Source: Spraguea lophii (lineage: Eukaryota > Microsporidia > Spragueidae). Taken from it: 42,959 nucleotides of DNA. The notes under the pieces are model-generated. The model was not told the origin of the DNA. It searched no databases and was given only the letters and a program-made list of their open reading frames with translations. Position numbers and translations under genes: made by a program. The stretch spans positions 1 to 42,959 of the forward strand of contig LDOQ01000328.1 of the NCBI GenBank assembly GCA_001887945.1, given 5' to 3'. Positions 10,601 through 18,747 of this stretch are shown here, one piece after another (positions within the stretch are counted from its first letter, which is position 1; each line of letters starts with the position of its first letter).

Positions 10601-11927
10601 TTTCTACCATCTCACTATCAAATTTATTTGCATAAATTTCTAAATAAATATCAAAATATTTTTTTGTTGTTTCAATATTTTCATTATTTTTTAGGATTTC
10701 TGAAGAAAGGTGGTTAATCACCTTATTAAAAATATTTATTACTGCATTATTTTGTGAAGAATATTCATATGATTTTAAATATTTATGAAGTGCAGATAAA
10801 AATATATAATATTTCTCTTTGTTGTTAACATCTTCGTTTGAAGTAAGGTAATTTACCATAAATTCTATAATTTTTATTTTTATATCATCATTGTTTGTAG
10901 TTTCTGTTGTTTTTATCATAGAAATTAAACTCTCAAATAATTCATCTTTCTTGAAAATATAATTTTCTAACGATAATATAAAATTCAAGGTACTTTCAGA
11001 ATTTATATTTAAATTAAGAATAATTTGATTGAATATTGGATGTGATGGGATTTTTAATTCTATTTCTCTAAATAAATACATTTTTATGGTTTCATAGAGT
11101 TTAGCTTGTTCAGATGTATTAGATTCTTTTATTAACTGTTTTGCTAGAAAATCTAAAATTTCTGAATCATTCAGAACCACATTATATTTCAGAATGATAT
11201 TTAATAATTCTATTCCTAATACTTTCTCTGTTTTATTCTTATTCAAATTCATAATGAGTAAATCAATTACTTTTTTACATTCCTGTCTGTATAACAATAT
11301 CAAAGAATCATTTATTTTATTTTTAGATTCTTTTTTTATATCTATTGATGCATCTGTTGTATTACTATCTGTAATTAAATCTATATGTGCTACTTCTTCT
11401 TCACAATCTTTAAATTCATTCAAAGTACTTTTATGTTCTAATTTTTCCATTTTATCAAACAATGTTGCTATCAATTGTCCTATAACCACTTTATATTTAG
11501 CATTGGATTTTTTATCGTTTGTTAATGTCAATACGATAGAAAATAATTTAAAGAATGTTCCATTTGTTATATTATCATTTTCTATTATATAAAATATAGA
11601 TTGTAACATTTTCAATTGTACTTTTTCATTATAATTTTTTATATTTTTATACAACTCCAACAAAGATATTAACTGTTCATTTTTTATTTTCTTCATAACC
11701 AACAACTCAAAAATATATTTTATACCCAATTCAGATCTCTTATCGTTCAATTTTAATTGTTGTATTAATATATTTATTAAATCATTATTTATCAATTCCA
11801 CAAAATCATTACTTGAATTTATAGCATCTATATACTCTCTTACTCTATCTGCCATACTATTAGAATGCTTTCTTATACTAGTTTCTATTTTTTGTAGCTC
11901 GTCAACAAACACCTTCTGATCGATCAT
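7656..11927 (-). CDS. Mon2/DCB-HUS-type Golgi-endosome trafficking protein (large helical-repeat protein)
   Basis: The product is about 1423 residues from the ATG at 11927, or 1439 from the ATG at 11975; neither has a CCC signal, so the start is uncertain. The N-terminal 170 residues resemble the DCB domain of Mon2 and large Arf-GEFs: 'KVQLKMLQSIFYII', then 'GTFFKLFSIVLTLTND', then 'AKYKVVIGQLIATLFDKM', matching the family pattern of VQ-K-LQ, a G--LL--F-L block and TA--ATLRQLV--VF. The C-terminal 'FIKRIKEVLKAYATE...SRRKKEE' resembles the Mon2 C-terminal block before its R-x-x-E. No SEC7 domain is visible, so it should not be an Arf-GEF itself. Mon2 proteins act with Dop1 and flippases at the trans-Golgi. 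Two Asn/Thr-rich low-complexity stretches (DNA about 9405-9640 and 8040-8230), plus a third of about 8480-8740 with repeated short KxTNDN/KYSNK units, interrupt the helical body. The rest is alpha-solenoid-like. Confidence 0.55.
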   Translation of the reverse strand: MIDQKVFVDELQKIETSIRKHSNSMADRVREYIDAINSSNDFVELINNDLINILIQQLKLNDKRSELGIKYIFELLVMKKIKNEQLISLLELYKNIKNYNEKVQLKMLQSIFYIIENDNITNGTFFKLFSIVLTLTNDKKSNAKYKVVIGQLIATLFDKMEKLEHKSTLNEFKDCEEEVAHIDLITDSNTTDASIDIKKESKNKINDSLILLYRQECKKVIDLLIMNLNKNKTEKVLGIELLNIILKYNVVLNDSEILDFLAKQLIKESNTSEQAKLYETIKMYLFREIELKIPSHPIFNQIILNLNINSESTLNFILSLENYIFKKDELFESLISMIKTTETTNNDDIKIKIIEFMVNYLTSNEDVNNKEKYYIFLSALHKYLKSYEYSSQNNAVINIFNKVINHLSSEILKNNENIETTKKYFDIYLEIYANKFDSEMVENINNIKSILKDSYKILIMQLSSDNWNKIVEYTKEYNIQELEDIIQALVDFKEENKEIEINNKISATIENIFYNNIKRICENNNLLKLILTEEEINYNIMVEIINNIEINKEREEIINNYLENKDKTEDIFKIIKLLIKRHKDNITEYKLIFNVIEQMLNSNTTEDIERVINKEINHQREYLLNVEEKEKIYLIFEIVELLVEHNLYKNLDSYYITKLYIFIYSIISYSLDLNICLSSISLFDEIRINIENINEIKDIENMNDIENIESYDYLKPISNKILSALLNHKYIEVVESVIHIIFKINNLDENVLDSVIDLLIKLNTDDSNDESDMVVDDTVNDVGNDTIDGNNENNNMIDNSNNENNNMIDNITNLTNPINITNPNITTNTHNNNNTNNIHNNNRDRKERSFIFITNLLNDYLLENNINYNIFISKYFSMLEDIIIKDKHTKFKNIIISSTSSFYKRYTSNREILLTSYNRILKNLNTIEYNNKNINTEEYISNIIEIFNNLNLNEKEIRKYFIDNNFYYLDKYILLFNDRITLLLYDILEYVFSSNIKLEVINFYIFIIENYNCNQILSKFNTMPLDNKLKNTLLKEICRLIENNKINIVEGLEIICSMDITDDNKLGDSVSACDNNYNMTVSDNNSNETINGRLKCTNDNRLSSNEGIKSECSNKVIGDSKYSNKVTNDNRLDSNKITNDNKYSNKIKNNKYSNKENIYYTYLNIFNRILNLKNKEYDIDFYNNYYNKNLSVIEDINFKIEEINILTVKNTIDRITKNKIKFLLQYKNIMEKINNNNDMIDMGDNHVSDNNRIDGSNGNNNNITANLTTNNNNNLTNNNNTNLTNLTNHTNNNITNNITNNMTKEIIESYKTLINLTYSSTKLSSYAYNLLFYFKCKNITIRNLFIKRIKEVLKAYATEIIIYKELYSRRKKEEVSMILKNIKNDIEIIKEIKYEIIKCVRSKDKEVVEDIEEIIELLFKSYE

Positions 11928-12019
11928 GCATAAATGTTTGAAAGAAAATAAATATAAAAAAAATGAACAAATCAAAATCTTTTGATGTTGAATAACAAAT
12001 TAAATTACTTTAAGAATAA

Positions 12020-12135
12020 TATATGTTTTAAACAATTATATTTTTTGAGGATAAATAAAAAACATTTCTTTATAGAGGATGCAATATGTTTTAAAAATAT
12101 TATTTTTTCTTTCTAAGGATAAATAAAAAACATGA
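12020..12135. repeat. diverged tandem duplication of about 67 bp
   Basis: The words 'atatgtttta' and 'ggataaataaaaaacat' occur in the same order at 12020-12065 and again at 12086-12133. The spacer from about 12000 to 12604 otherwise shows only AT-rich simple sequence and no gene. Confidence 0.6.
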
Positions 12136-12604
12136 TCAAAAAAATTAACCTATTAATTTATTTAACAAAATTATTACTATTAAGATTGATATCTCATAAA
12201 TGATTATGATAATAGTTATAATTTAAAATATTATGTTTTAATTTATTATATTACTCATAATAATAGTTATAATAAGAATAATAAAATTATTATATCTATC
12301 TATGTTAAGGTAATAAATAAATATAATTACAAATATTTAGATATAATTAATTCATATGGAAATAATATTAAAAAATCATAAATAATTTTTAGTAATAGAT
12401 GACAATGATTGATTAGATTAAAAATAATAAGAATAATATGAAGATGGTTTAATAGTATATGATGATTTATATTAATCTTACTAATAATTCTTAGTTTCAC
12501 TTTAATTATCAAATGTAATAGAATTGTTAAGAATGTATTTTATTATAATATATTTATAATTAACATATGCTTAGTATATGAATGATTATACAATGAGGAA
12601 TCAA

Positions 12605-12687
12605 GGTAACATGGCCGAGTGGTTAAGGCGGCAGACTTAAGATCTGCTTCTCGTACGAGAGCGTGAGTTCGATCCTCACTGTTACCA
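12605..12687 (+). tRNA. tRNA-Leu (anticodon UAA)
   Basis: An 83-base cloverleaf: acceptor arms GGTAACA (12605-12611) and TGTTACC (12680-12686) pair perfectly, with discriminator A. The D arm begins TGGCCGAGTGG (A box). The anticodon stem GCAGA/TCTGC encloses loop CTTAAGA with anticodon TAA. A long variable arm, as in leucine tRNAs, precedes GTTCGATCC (B box). There is no intron and CCA is not encoded beyond the first C-C-A-like bases. It reads codon UUA, the main Leu codon in this AT-rich genome. T-rich sequence just after it (from 12691) can serve as Pol III terminator. Confidence 0.97.
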
Positions 12688-12713
12688 AATATTTTTATTT
12701 CTTTTAACCCATA

Positions 12714-13250
12714 ATGAATTTTTCAGCGTTTATTAAGAAGTTAAAGAAAGAGAGGAATGAATTAAGACTTATTACTATTGGATTGGATAATGCTGGTAAA
12801 ACTACTATTTTAAAATCTATGTTTGATATAACAGATATTGTTTATCCAACCTTTGGATATCTTACTCATGAAGTAAATTTTAATGATCATATACTCACTA
12901 TATTGGATATAGGTGGACAGAAGAGTATACGAAAATATTGGAATAATTTTTTTGAAAAAGCTGATGGATTGATTTTTGTTGTGGATTTAACAGATACAAG
13001 AGATTTTATACCTTATCTTCAACATGTAGCAAATGATCCATTTTTAGATGGCGTTCCATTGCTTATTCTTGGAAATAAATGGGATTTAAAAGAAGAATCT
13101 GATGGGTTGGAAATATGTAATAGAATAGAAAAAGCATTTGATAGTGAAATCGTAAAATGTTATCCAGTTTCTGCAAAACTTAATAAAAATCTTAACGAAA
13201 GTTTTAAATGGCTTACAGAAAAGATAGAATCCTTAGAAAAAATAAATTAA
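12714..13250 (+). CDS. ARL2: Arl2/Cin4-type small GTPase
   Basis: The 178-residue product is an Arf-family GTPase. Visible motifs are GLDNAGKTT (P-loop), switch-I Thr in YPTFGY, DIGGQKSIRKYWNNFFE (switch II), NKWD (G4; usual form NKQD or NKxD) and the SAK block (G5). The N-terminal 'FIKKLKKERNELRLITIGLDNAGKTTILK' follows human Arl2 closely, which favours Arl2 (yeast Cin4) over Arf1 or Arl1. Residue 2 is Asn, not Gly, so it cannot be N-myristoylated, consistent with cytosolic Arl2. Arl2 works with the tubulin cofactors in making alpha/beta-tubulin dimers. CCC at 12708-12710 precedes the ATG, only 26 bases after the tRNA-Leu, and the sirtuin gene follows after 36 bases on the same strand. Confidence 0.9.
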   Translation: MNFSAFIKKLKKERNELRLITIGLDNAGKTTILKSMFDITDIVYPTFGYLTHEVNFNDHILTILDIGGQKSIRKYWNNFFEKADGLIFVVDLTDTRDFIPYLQHVANDPFLDGVPLLILGNKWDLKEESDGLEICNRIEKAFDSEIVKCYPVSAKLNKNLNESFKWLTEKIESLEKIN

Positions 13251-13281
13251 AGTATTTTTTATGCAATATTTTTTTTGTTGA

Positions 13282-13284
13282 CCC
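13282..13284 (+). promoter_or_regulatory. CCC start signal deciding the sirtuin start
   Basis: CCC followed by TT and ATG at 13287. The reading frame is open further upstream from a TTG at 13275, but this signal marks 13287 as the start. Confidence 0.65.
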
Positions 13285-13286
13285 TT

Positions 13287-14501
13287 ATGAAGGTTGTTAG
13301 TGATAAGTGGTTAGAAGCATATAAAGATTCATTTTATCATAAAAAAGTTGTTATAATATTAGGGGCAGGAGTATCTACTGCATCGGGAATACCAGATTTT
13401 AGATCCAGTTCGGGAATTTTTTCCCATATACAAACTAGATATAAAGTAAAAGGGGAAAGACTTTTTGATTATAGATTTTCTTTAAACCCAGAAACTAGAA
13501 ATATTTATCTGGATTTCATTACACAATTAAAAGATTTGGTAGATAAATCTGAACCTTCTCTTACCCATAAATTCTTGAATGAATATACAAATAAATGTAG
13601 AAAATTTAGAATTTATACTCAAAATGTAGATTTATTAGAAGAAAAAGCGGGAATAAAACATTCTACGGATAATAAAACAGATTTGGTATATTTACATGGA
13701 GATTTAAATACATTGAAATGTTTGTATTGTGGATATAAAATGGCTTTTACTCAGAAAGAAAATGAAATTTTAAAACAAGAGCAAGAAATAGAATGCGATA
13801 AATGTTTAGAAAGAAATAAAAAGAGAAAGGAAGAAAATAAACGTTCTCGACCACAAGGTATAATGCATCCAAATATTGTGCATTACAACCAACCACATCC
13901 CGATGGAAAACATATTTCTAAACTTAATACATTGGATAGTAGATGTGATTTAGTGTTAGTAATAGGTACTAGTTTAAAAATATTTGGTCTTAAAGCTATG
14001 ACAAAATATTTTTTAAATAGATGTAAAGAAAATGGTGGTAAATCAATTTATATTGATCTTGTAGAACCGAATAAAGAATTTAAAAATCTATTTGATTATA
14101 TGTACAAAGGACCATGCGATGAATTTTTTAGAAAAATAGCAGATACAGAAATATTAGATAAAATAGATAAAAAAGAATTAGAAGATGAAGTAGAATTAAA
14201 CGAAATAGAAGTATCAGATATTATAGAGGATGAAAATATTTCCAATAAAAATATATGTTCCATAATAGAAGAAAAGAAAATAAAAGATATAAACATTGAA
14301 GATTGTTCTAATATAGATTCTAGTATGATAGATCTTAAAAGTGCTTTAGAAGAAGTTGAAGCCGAAAATTTGGCAAAAAATGAAAATGATATAGAATACG
14401 AGGTAAATGAAGAAATAGAAGAGAAGATAGAAGTAAAAGAAAAACCAAAACCAAAAAAGAAATATGTTTCAAGGAAACTTAAAGGAAAAAAAAAGAAATA
14501 A
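13287..14501 (+). CDS. Sir2-family deacetylase, Hst3/Hst4-like, with long charged tail
   Basis: The 404-residue product is an NAD-dependent protein deacetylase. Visible: Rossmann loop GAG (26-28), PDFRSSSG (36-43), TQNVD (111-115), catalytic His137 in YLHGDL, a zinc site formed by C145-L-Y-C148 and a later C-D-K-C, then GTSLKIFGLK, a form typical of the Hst3/Hst4 branch. Those yeast enzymes remove acetyl from histone H3 Lys56; that role here is inference. After residue about 285 comes an acidic, Ile/Glu-rich region, then a strongly basic end (KPKPKKKYVS...KLKGKKKK) that looks like a nuclear localisation signal. The insert between the two zinc cysteine pairs is rich in Lys/Glu. The ATG is chosen by the CCC signal; the gene converges on the one at 14662. 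Confidence 0.9.
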   Translation: MKVVSDKWLEAYKDSFYHKKVVIILGAGVSTASGIPDFRSSSGIFSHIQTRYKVKGERLFDYRFSLNPETRNIYLDFITQLKDLVDKSEPSLTHKFLNEYTNKCRKFRIYTQNVDLLEEKAGIKHSTDNKTDLVYLHGDLNTLKCLYCGYKMAFTQKENEILKQEQEIECDKCLERNKKRKEENKRSRPQGIMHPNIVHYNQPHPDGKHISKLNTLDSRCDLVLVIGTSLKIFGLKAMTKYFLNRCKENGGKSIYIDLVEPNKEFKNLFDYMYKGPCDEFFRKIADTEILDKIDKKELEDEVELNEIEVSDIIEDENISNKNICSIIEEKKIKDINIEDCSNIDSSMIDLKSALEEVEAENLAKNENDIEYEVNEEIEEKIEVKEKPKPKKKYVSRKLKGKKKK

Positions 14502-14661
14502 AAATTAAATGTTAATTAAAAGAAAATCATTTACCAGAAATATTTTTTGTAAAAAATATAATTTCATTTGTAAAAACAATTGATTTTTTATTTTTTTATC
14601 GTTTACCAAAAAAACACCAACTTTCCATTGTCCTATGACCGCGCAATCTTCTACTATCATT

Positions 14662-15624
14662 TTATACGGAGGAAATAAAAATAAAACAAAATACAATAAC
14701 CATTGTAGAATAAAATATGTTAGATTCATGAGAAGATGTTTGTAACTTATTTTCTTTTTCTAATACCTCTATTGTTACATCTGATTCAATTTCTTCGTTT
14801 TCTTTTGTCGTATTATTCAGTTTTATCCGTTGATATTTTGATACCTGGAAAGTTTCAAAATAAATATTTTTATATTCGTCAACATTTTCAGTTATTTGAG
14901 GATATTTATCAACTAGAAGTTCTCCTAGACGGTGACCTATTGTATCAATATCTAAAAAATCAATTCTATATAAAATAACAGGTGTTATAATAGGAACGGA
15001 TGTATTATTTATAAATAACTTTATTCCTTTATTTCCATAATATTTTATTTTGTATTCTGATATATTGCTATCTAATTCTTCGGATGGCATAAATATGAAA
15101 CATCCAGATCTATAAATATTAGGTACACCATTTAATATATTCATGATGGTATTAAATTTATTATCTAAATCATCAGATATTTCTGCTTCTACTATGAGAT
15201 ACGTTGATATATATTGTTCTGAAGATAATTTAATGTTCACTTTATACCAGATGGAATATAAGTTAAATGGAATATTCTTAGGTCTATAAATATTATTATT
15301 GGAGTCATGTGTAAATATCTTAGTTTTTTTATTGTTTAAAAAGATTTTGTTGTAAATAACCGATTTAGATTGATCCGGATTTCTCACGGCAAGTTCGACT
15401 CCATTATATTCAATTTTAAGAAATTCCAATTTTTGATTGTCATAAAAGTGTTTGTTCTTTTGTTTAGCTACAGTCATTGCCATTATTTTATGGTCTTTTA
15501 ATTCTTCGCTTAGCGTTTTTAAACTAAAATCTGCTTTTTTGTTTATGTCATTATGTAGATTTTTTATTTGTAAGATAAATAAAAGTATCAAAGTTTTGTA
15601 ATAAAGAAAATCGTGAAGGATCAT
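14662..15624 (-). CDS. candidate GPI-anchored or membrane-bound surface protein, unknown family
   Basis: The 320-residue product starts with a signal peptide (hydrophobic YYKTLILLFILQI near residues 8-20) and ends with about 16 hydrophobic residues reaching the very last residue, preceded by a Ser/Asn/His-rich stretch. A terminal hydrophobic tail with no cytosolic residues is the pattern of a GPI-anchor signal, though a C-terminal membrane segment is possible. The region between is a soluble domain of mixed strands rich in Asn, Lys, Tyr and Ile, with few cysteines. I recognise no family. The ATG at 15624 is preceded by CCCT (plus-strand GGG at 15626-15628); an upstream in-frame ATG at 15666 lacks the signal. 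Microsporidian spore wall and plasma-membrane proteins often have this layout, so a surface role is plausible but unproven. Confidence 0.7.
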   Translation of the reverse strand: MILHDFLYYKTLILLFILQIKNLHNDINKKADFSLKTLSEELKDHKIMAMTVAKQKNKHFYDNQKLEFLKIEYNGVELAVRNPDQSKSVIYNKIFLNNKKTKIFTHDSNNNIYRPKNIPFNLYSIWYKVNIKLSSEQYISTYLIVEAEISDDLDNKFNTIMNILNGVPNIYRSGCFIFMPSEELDSNISEYKIKYYGNKGIKLFINNTSVPIITPVILYRIDFLDIDTIGHRLGELLVDKYPQITENVDEYKNIYFETFQVSKYQRIKLNNTTKENEEIESDVTIEVLEKENKLQTSSHESNIFYSTMVIVFCFIFISSV

Positions 15625-15625
15625 A

Positions 15626-15628
15626 GGG
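15626..15628 (-). promoter_or_regulatory. CCC start signal of the 320-residue surface-protein gene
   Basis: GGG on the plus strand directly upstream of the ATG at 15624 (minus-strand CCCTATG). It selects this start over the ATG at 15666. Confidence 0.6.
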
Positions 15629-15666
15629 CTGCCAATTTTTATTTTTTTAAATATAAGAAACATCAA

Positions 15667-16029
15667 AAATATAAATTTTTTATTTGGTTTTTCGTTATTA
15701 AAAAGTTAAAATCTATGTATTCTAGGCTATAAAACAATGTCATGTAATATTTACTGACCTAGAGGGTTATTTTATACGTGGATTTCATGTGTTGTTTGTT
15801 ATTTTATTTATATATTTTTAGTGATCTTTTTTAGAATAAATTTATATTTTTTTTTGATAGATGAAGTATATTTACATAATGGAACCAATACTAAGAGTAA
15901 TTTATTACGTTTAAGAAATTCTCTTTAGATGATGCCATAATGATTTTTAAAAATTGATAAATATAATTTAAATACATTATTTGGTAAAAAGTCGTGTCAA
16001 CTTTCAAAAAAATATATAAAAGAGTAGTT
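15667..16029. other. AT-rich spacer, nothing recognised
   Basis: About 360 bases with no open frame of note and no recognised repeat. Confidence 0.4.
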
Positions 16030-16500
16030 TTAAAAGAAAATAAATTCATTAAATAATCTTTAATAAGTCCAATAATACGGTAAATGAATATTTTTGTTTA
16101 TATGGTAAAGAATGTTCATTTATATAATTTTTTATTTTTTTATTTCTATTAGATCCTCTTGTTTTTAAAAAATCTTTCATGTGTTCCCATTTATTATCTA
16201 TGTTTTATGTATGGATTACAGGATTGTTTGGATTTACAAAATTCCTGGAGTGATTTACGTTGTAATGGATATAGTCCATTTCGATTAATGAATTATACTA
16301 TCCCCACAAGTCAAAAAATAGTTGTTCCTTTTTTATATTGTGAAATATAATTTTTTCAAGTTTTAATGCATTCTTTTAGTATATATTTCAAAAAACAATC
16401 TTTTGTCTTCTTGCATATTCCTCCAATACACGTTGTTTTTTTGTTATTCTCCCTTATTATATTTGTTTTTGTCCGGTAAATTTCATTTATTTCAATTATT
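16030..16500 (-). pseudogene. Merlin/IS1595-type transposase relic B
   Basis: The region is a diverged direct copy of 1100-1650. On the minus strand the segment around 16165-16290 reads YNVNHSRNFVNPNNPVIHT, then a stop codon, then NIDNKWEHMKDFLKTRGSN, which is the C-terminal block of Merlin transposases (NH-F-P...HTQ-IE..W). The in-frame stop replaces the expected Gln. It is a dead copy. The tRNA-derived repeat begins right after it at 16505. Confidence 0.65.
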
Positions 16501-16504
16501 AATT

Positions 16505-16969
16505 AGTCCCGCCTGGCCCAGTGGTCGTGGGGTGGTAACCAAACCCCAAGCCTGGCGGGTTCGAATCCCTCATCCAGGAAAATTTTCAAAACAAAAAAAA
16601 AAATAATAATAAACGCAGAAGAGAAGAAAAAGGTTGTTGAGTGGGTGAGGTTTCGATAGCGCAGCATAGCTGTGCCTTGTATGACGGCCCCGCTTCTAGA
16701 TTAAAGTAGTGTTTAGCTGATGTAGTTGCAATCCCTGTATTGATTTGTGATTCGGCCAATACTATGCAACGAAAGAGGCTGGGAATTCCTTAAGAGCTGG
16801 AAGCGGTGGGCGGCGACGCGCACCAGACGCAAATCCTAACACTCTGGAGCATAAGGTAAGATGAGATTAATGCATATCTGTAGCGAAACCAGTTAGTACA
16901 AGCTTAAATTCGCTCGAGGAATCGAAGGTCACAGACCATGGTAGGCCGCAACCGGTCAGGAAGCTTTGA
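16505..16969 (+). mobile_element. tRNA-derived SINE, best full-length copy (B)
   Basis: The element starts with a tRNA-like head (16505-16576) that has a consensus A box TGGCCCAGTGG (16514-16524) and a consensus B box GGTTCGAATCC (16558-16568), 33 bases apart, the internal promoter of RNA polymerase III genes. An A-rich stretch (about 16580-16610), then about 350 bases of GC-richer unique body, then an end near 'aagctttgataaataaaa' follow. The acceptor arms do not pair, so it is not a tRNA. No protein is encoded. Other copies: 1-398, 25590-26046, 36551-37000, 35450-35790, and a 3' fragment at 24447-24511. No clear target-site duplication can be read because the flanks are A/T. Confidence 0.8.
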
Positions 16970-17347
16970 TAAATAAAAGATTCATTCGTAAAAAAAATAA
17001 ATTATTTACTTTAATTTTAATTAATGTATAATAAAATATATTTCTTATTAAATATTTTAATAGCTTTTAGAAATTGAAAATGAAAGTTCTTTTAAATATC
17101 AAAAATATTTAAATTCAACATTTAAATAAAAAATAATATTTAACAAACATTTAGTTTCTTTCTACTAAACATATTATTCCATCCTATAGATCATTATCCC
17201 TTTGTCACAATTACGTATTAAATAAATAAATAATTAACTATGGAAAAACATAATAAATTTTTAATATGACAGTAAGTACTGTGGATACTTTATTATTTTT
17301 TATAAATTATTTTATATTTTTATATTTTTAATGTTTGTTTATGCTAT
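16970..17347. other. AT-rich spacer, nothing recognised
   Basis: About 380 bases between the SINE and the coiled-coil gene, with no open frame, RNA or repeat seen and no CCC signal before the next ATG. Confidence 0.4.
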
Positions 17348-18715
17348 ATGAAGAAAGAAAATCCTGTCTTCGCTTTCTCAAAACCTTTTGAAAGCAAACC
17401 ATTATCTATAATTCCAAACAAAAGATTAGATAATGATGAATTAGTAACAGAACTAGAAAGTTTATTAAACCAAGAATCTGAAAATATAGAAGAAGATGAA
17501 AAAATAGGAAAAGATAATTTAGGAAAAAATTGTGATAATAACAAAATAGATCTAATAAATAATTCGAATATAGAAAAAATATCTCAAGTTAATACAGAAA
17601 CTTTAATTAACAAAAAGAAAAATGAGGTAAAAAAAGATATAGAAAATAAAAATGATAAAATCAAGGAAAACAAGCAAATATCGTTATCTAAAAGTATATT
17701 ATTCCCAGAATTTACATTTTCTATTGCAAAGCCATCTAAAACATATGAAGAAACATTTTCGACTGATCAAAAAACTAAAGATATAAATTTAAAATGTAGC
17801 GAAAATAAAACCACTGGTCTTTTTAAAGAGAAATCTTCAAATATTAGTTCTAAATCTAAATTCGAAAATAAAAATGAACAGAAATTAAATATGTCGATAG
17901 AAAACACTAATAAAAATGAAAGTCTTGATCCAGAAGATATTTTTTATAATATTTCAAAAGAATTCAATAAAATAAAAAATGAAAATTCTATATTAAAAAA
18001 TAAAATATTAATAATGGAATCTGAAAAGAAAAAAATAGCTAATTACGAAAATATAATGGATGAATTAAAACATAAAATATTTTCAAAGATAGAATTGATA
18101 GTAGATTCAAATAAAAGTGATAAAATTTTAGAAGGAATAGAAAAAATTAGACAAATAGATGTAATCAAAGAAATAATTCAAAATCGAAATGAGATTATTA
18201 ATTCAAAAATAAAAAAGAGCGAATTCAGAGAAATTTATAACAATGAGAACGTTGAAAGAGATAAAATACTAAAAAAATTTATTGAAAACAATCTAACAGA
18301 AATGAATGAAATAAAAATGAAAATAAATCATATTACTGAAAATAATGAAGAAAAAACTGTATTAATGAAAGAAAATCAACATCTTATTAACAAGAATAAA
18401 AATCTAAATAAAATAATTTCTAATTTAGAAAAGAATAAATTCTCAGAAAAAAGTACAATTCTTAAAAATAAAAACATTCTAAAAGATGAAATTGTTGATA
18501 TTATAAAAGATGTTATTGATTTACAACAGAAAATGAAAGATCTTTCATTTTACAAAGAACTTAAGAAAACCATTATCATACAGAAAAATGAATTTCTCAA
18601 ATCTAAAATTTATTATGAAGAAAAGATAAGAAAATTGGAAAAGGAAATAAAAAAGCCTAAGAGAAGAAAAATCATAGAACCGTTAGATTCTGATGTCTGG
18701 AACGTATTTAAATAA
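17348..18715 (+). CDS. Lys/Glu/Asn-rich coiled-coil protein, unknown
   Basis: The 455-residue product has an N-terminal region with two phenylalanine patches (VFAFSKPF at about 7-14 and PEFTFSIAKP near 117-126), a disordered Asn/Lys/Glu-rich middle, and long coiled coil from about 195 to 445 with regular hydrophobic spacing. It ends in a basic patch (KKPKRRK) and PLDSDVWNVFK. The Phe patches plus coiled coil might suggest a nuclear-pore or spindle-pole component, but this is only an impression. There is no CCC just before the ATG. The stop lies 32 bases before the RPA2 start on the same strand, so the two genes share almost no spacer. Confidence 0.75.
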   Translation: MKKENPVFAFSKPFESKPLSIIPNKRLDNDELVTELESLLNQESENIEEDEKIGKDNLGKNCDNNKIDLINNSNIEKISQVNTETLINKKKNEVKKDIENKNDKIKENKQISLSKSILFPEFTFSIAKPSKTYEETFSTDQKTKDINLKCSENKTTGLFKEKSSNISSKSKFENKNEQKLNMSIENTNKNESLDPEDIFYNISKEFNKIKNENSILKNKILIMESEKKKIANYENIMDELKHKIFSKIELIVDSNKSDKILEGIEKIRQIDVIKEIIQNRNEIINSKIKKSEFREIYNNENVERDKILKKFIENNLTEMNEIKMKINHITENNEEKTVLMKENQHLINKNKNLNKIISNLEKNKFSEKSTILKNKNILKDEIVDIIKDVIDLQQKMKDLSFYKELKKTIIIQKNEFLKSKIYYEEKIRKLEKEIKKPKRRKIIEPLDSDVWNVFK

Positions 18716-18747
18716 AAAATATATTTACATTTTTTTTCAGCCCATAA

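Noticed and set aside
16505..16576. A functional tRNA gene
   Set aside because: A and B boxes are perfect, but the acceptor arms do not pair and the anticodon arm is irregular; it is the head of a SINE.
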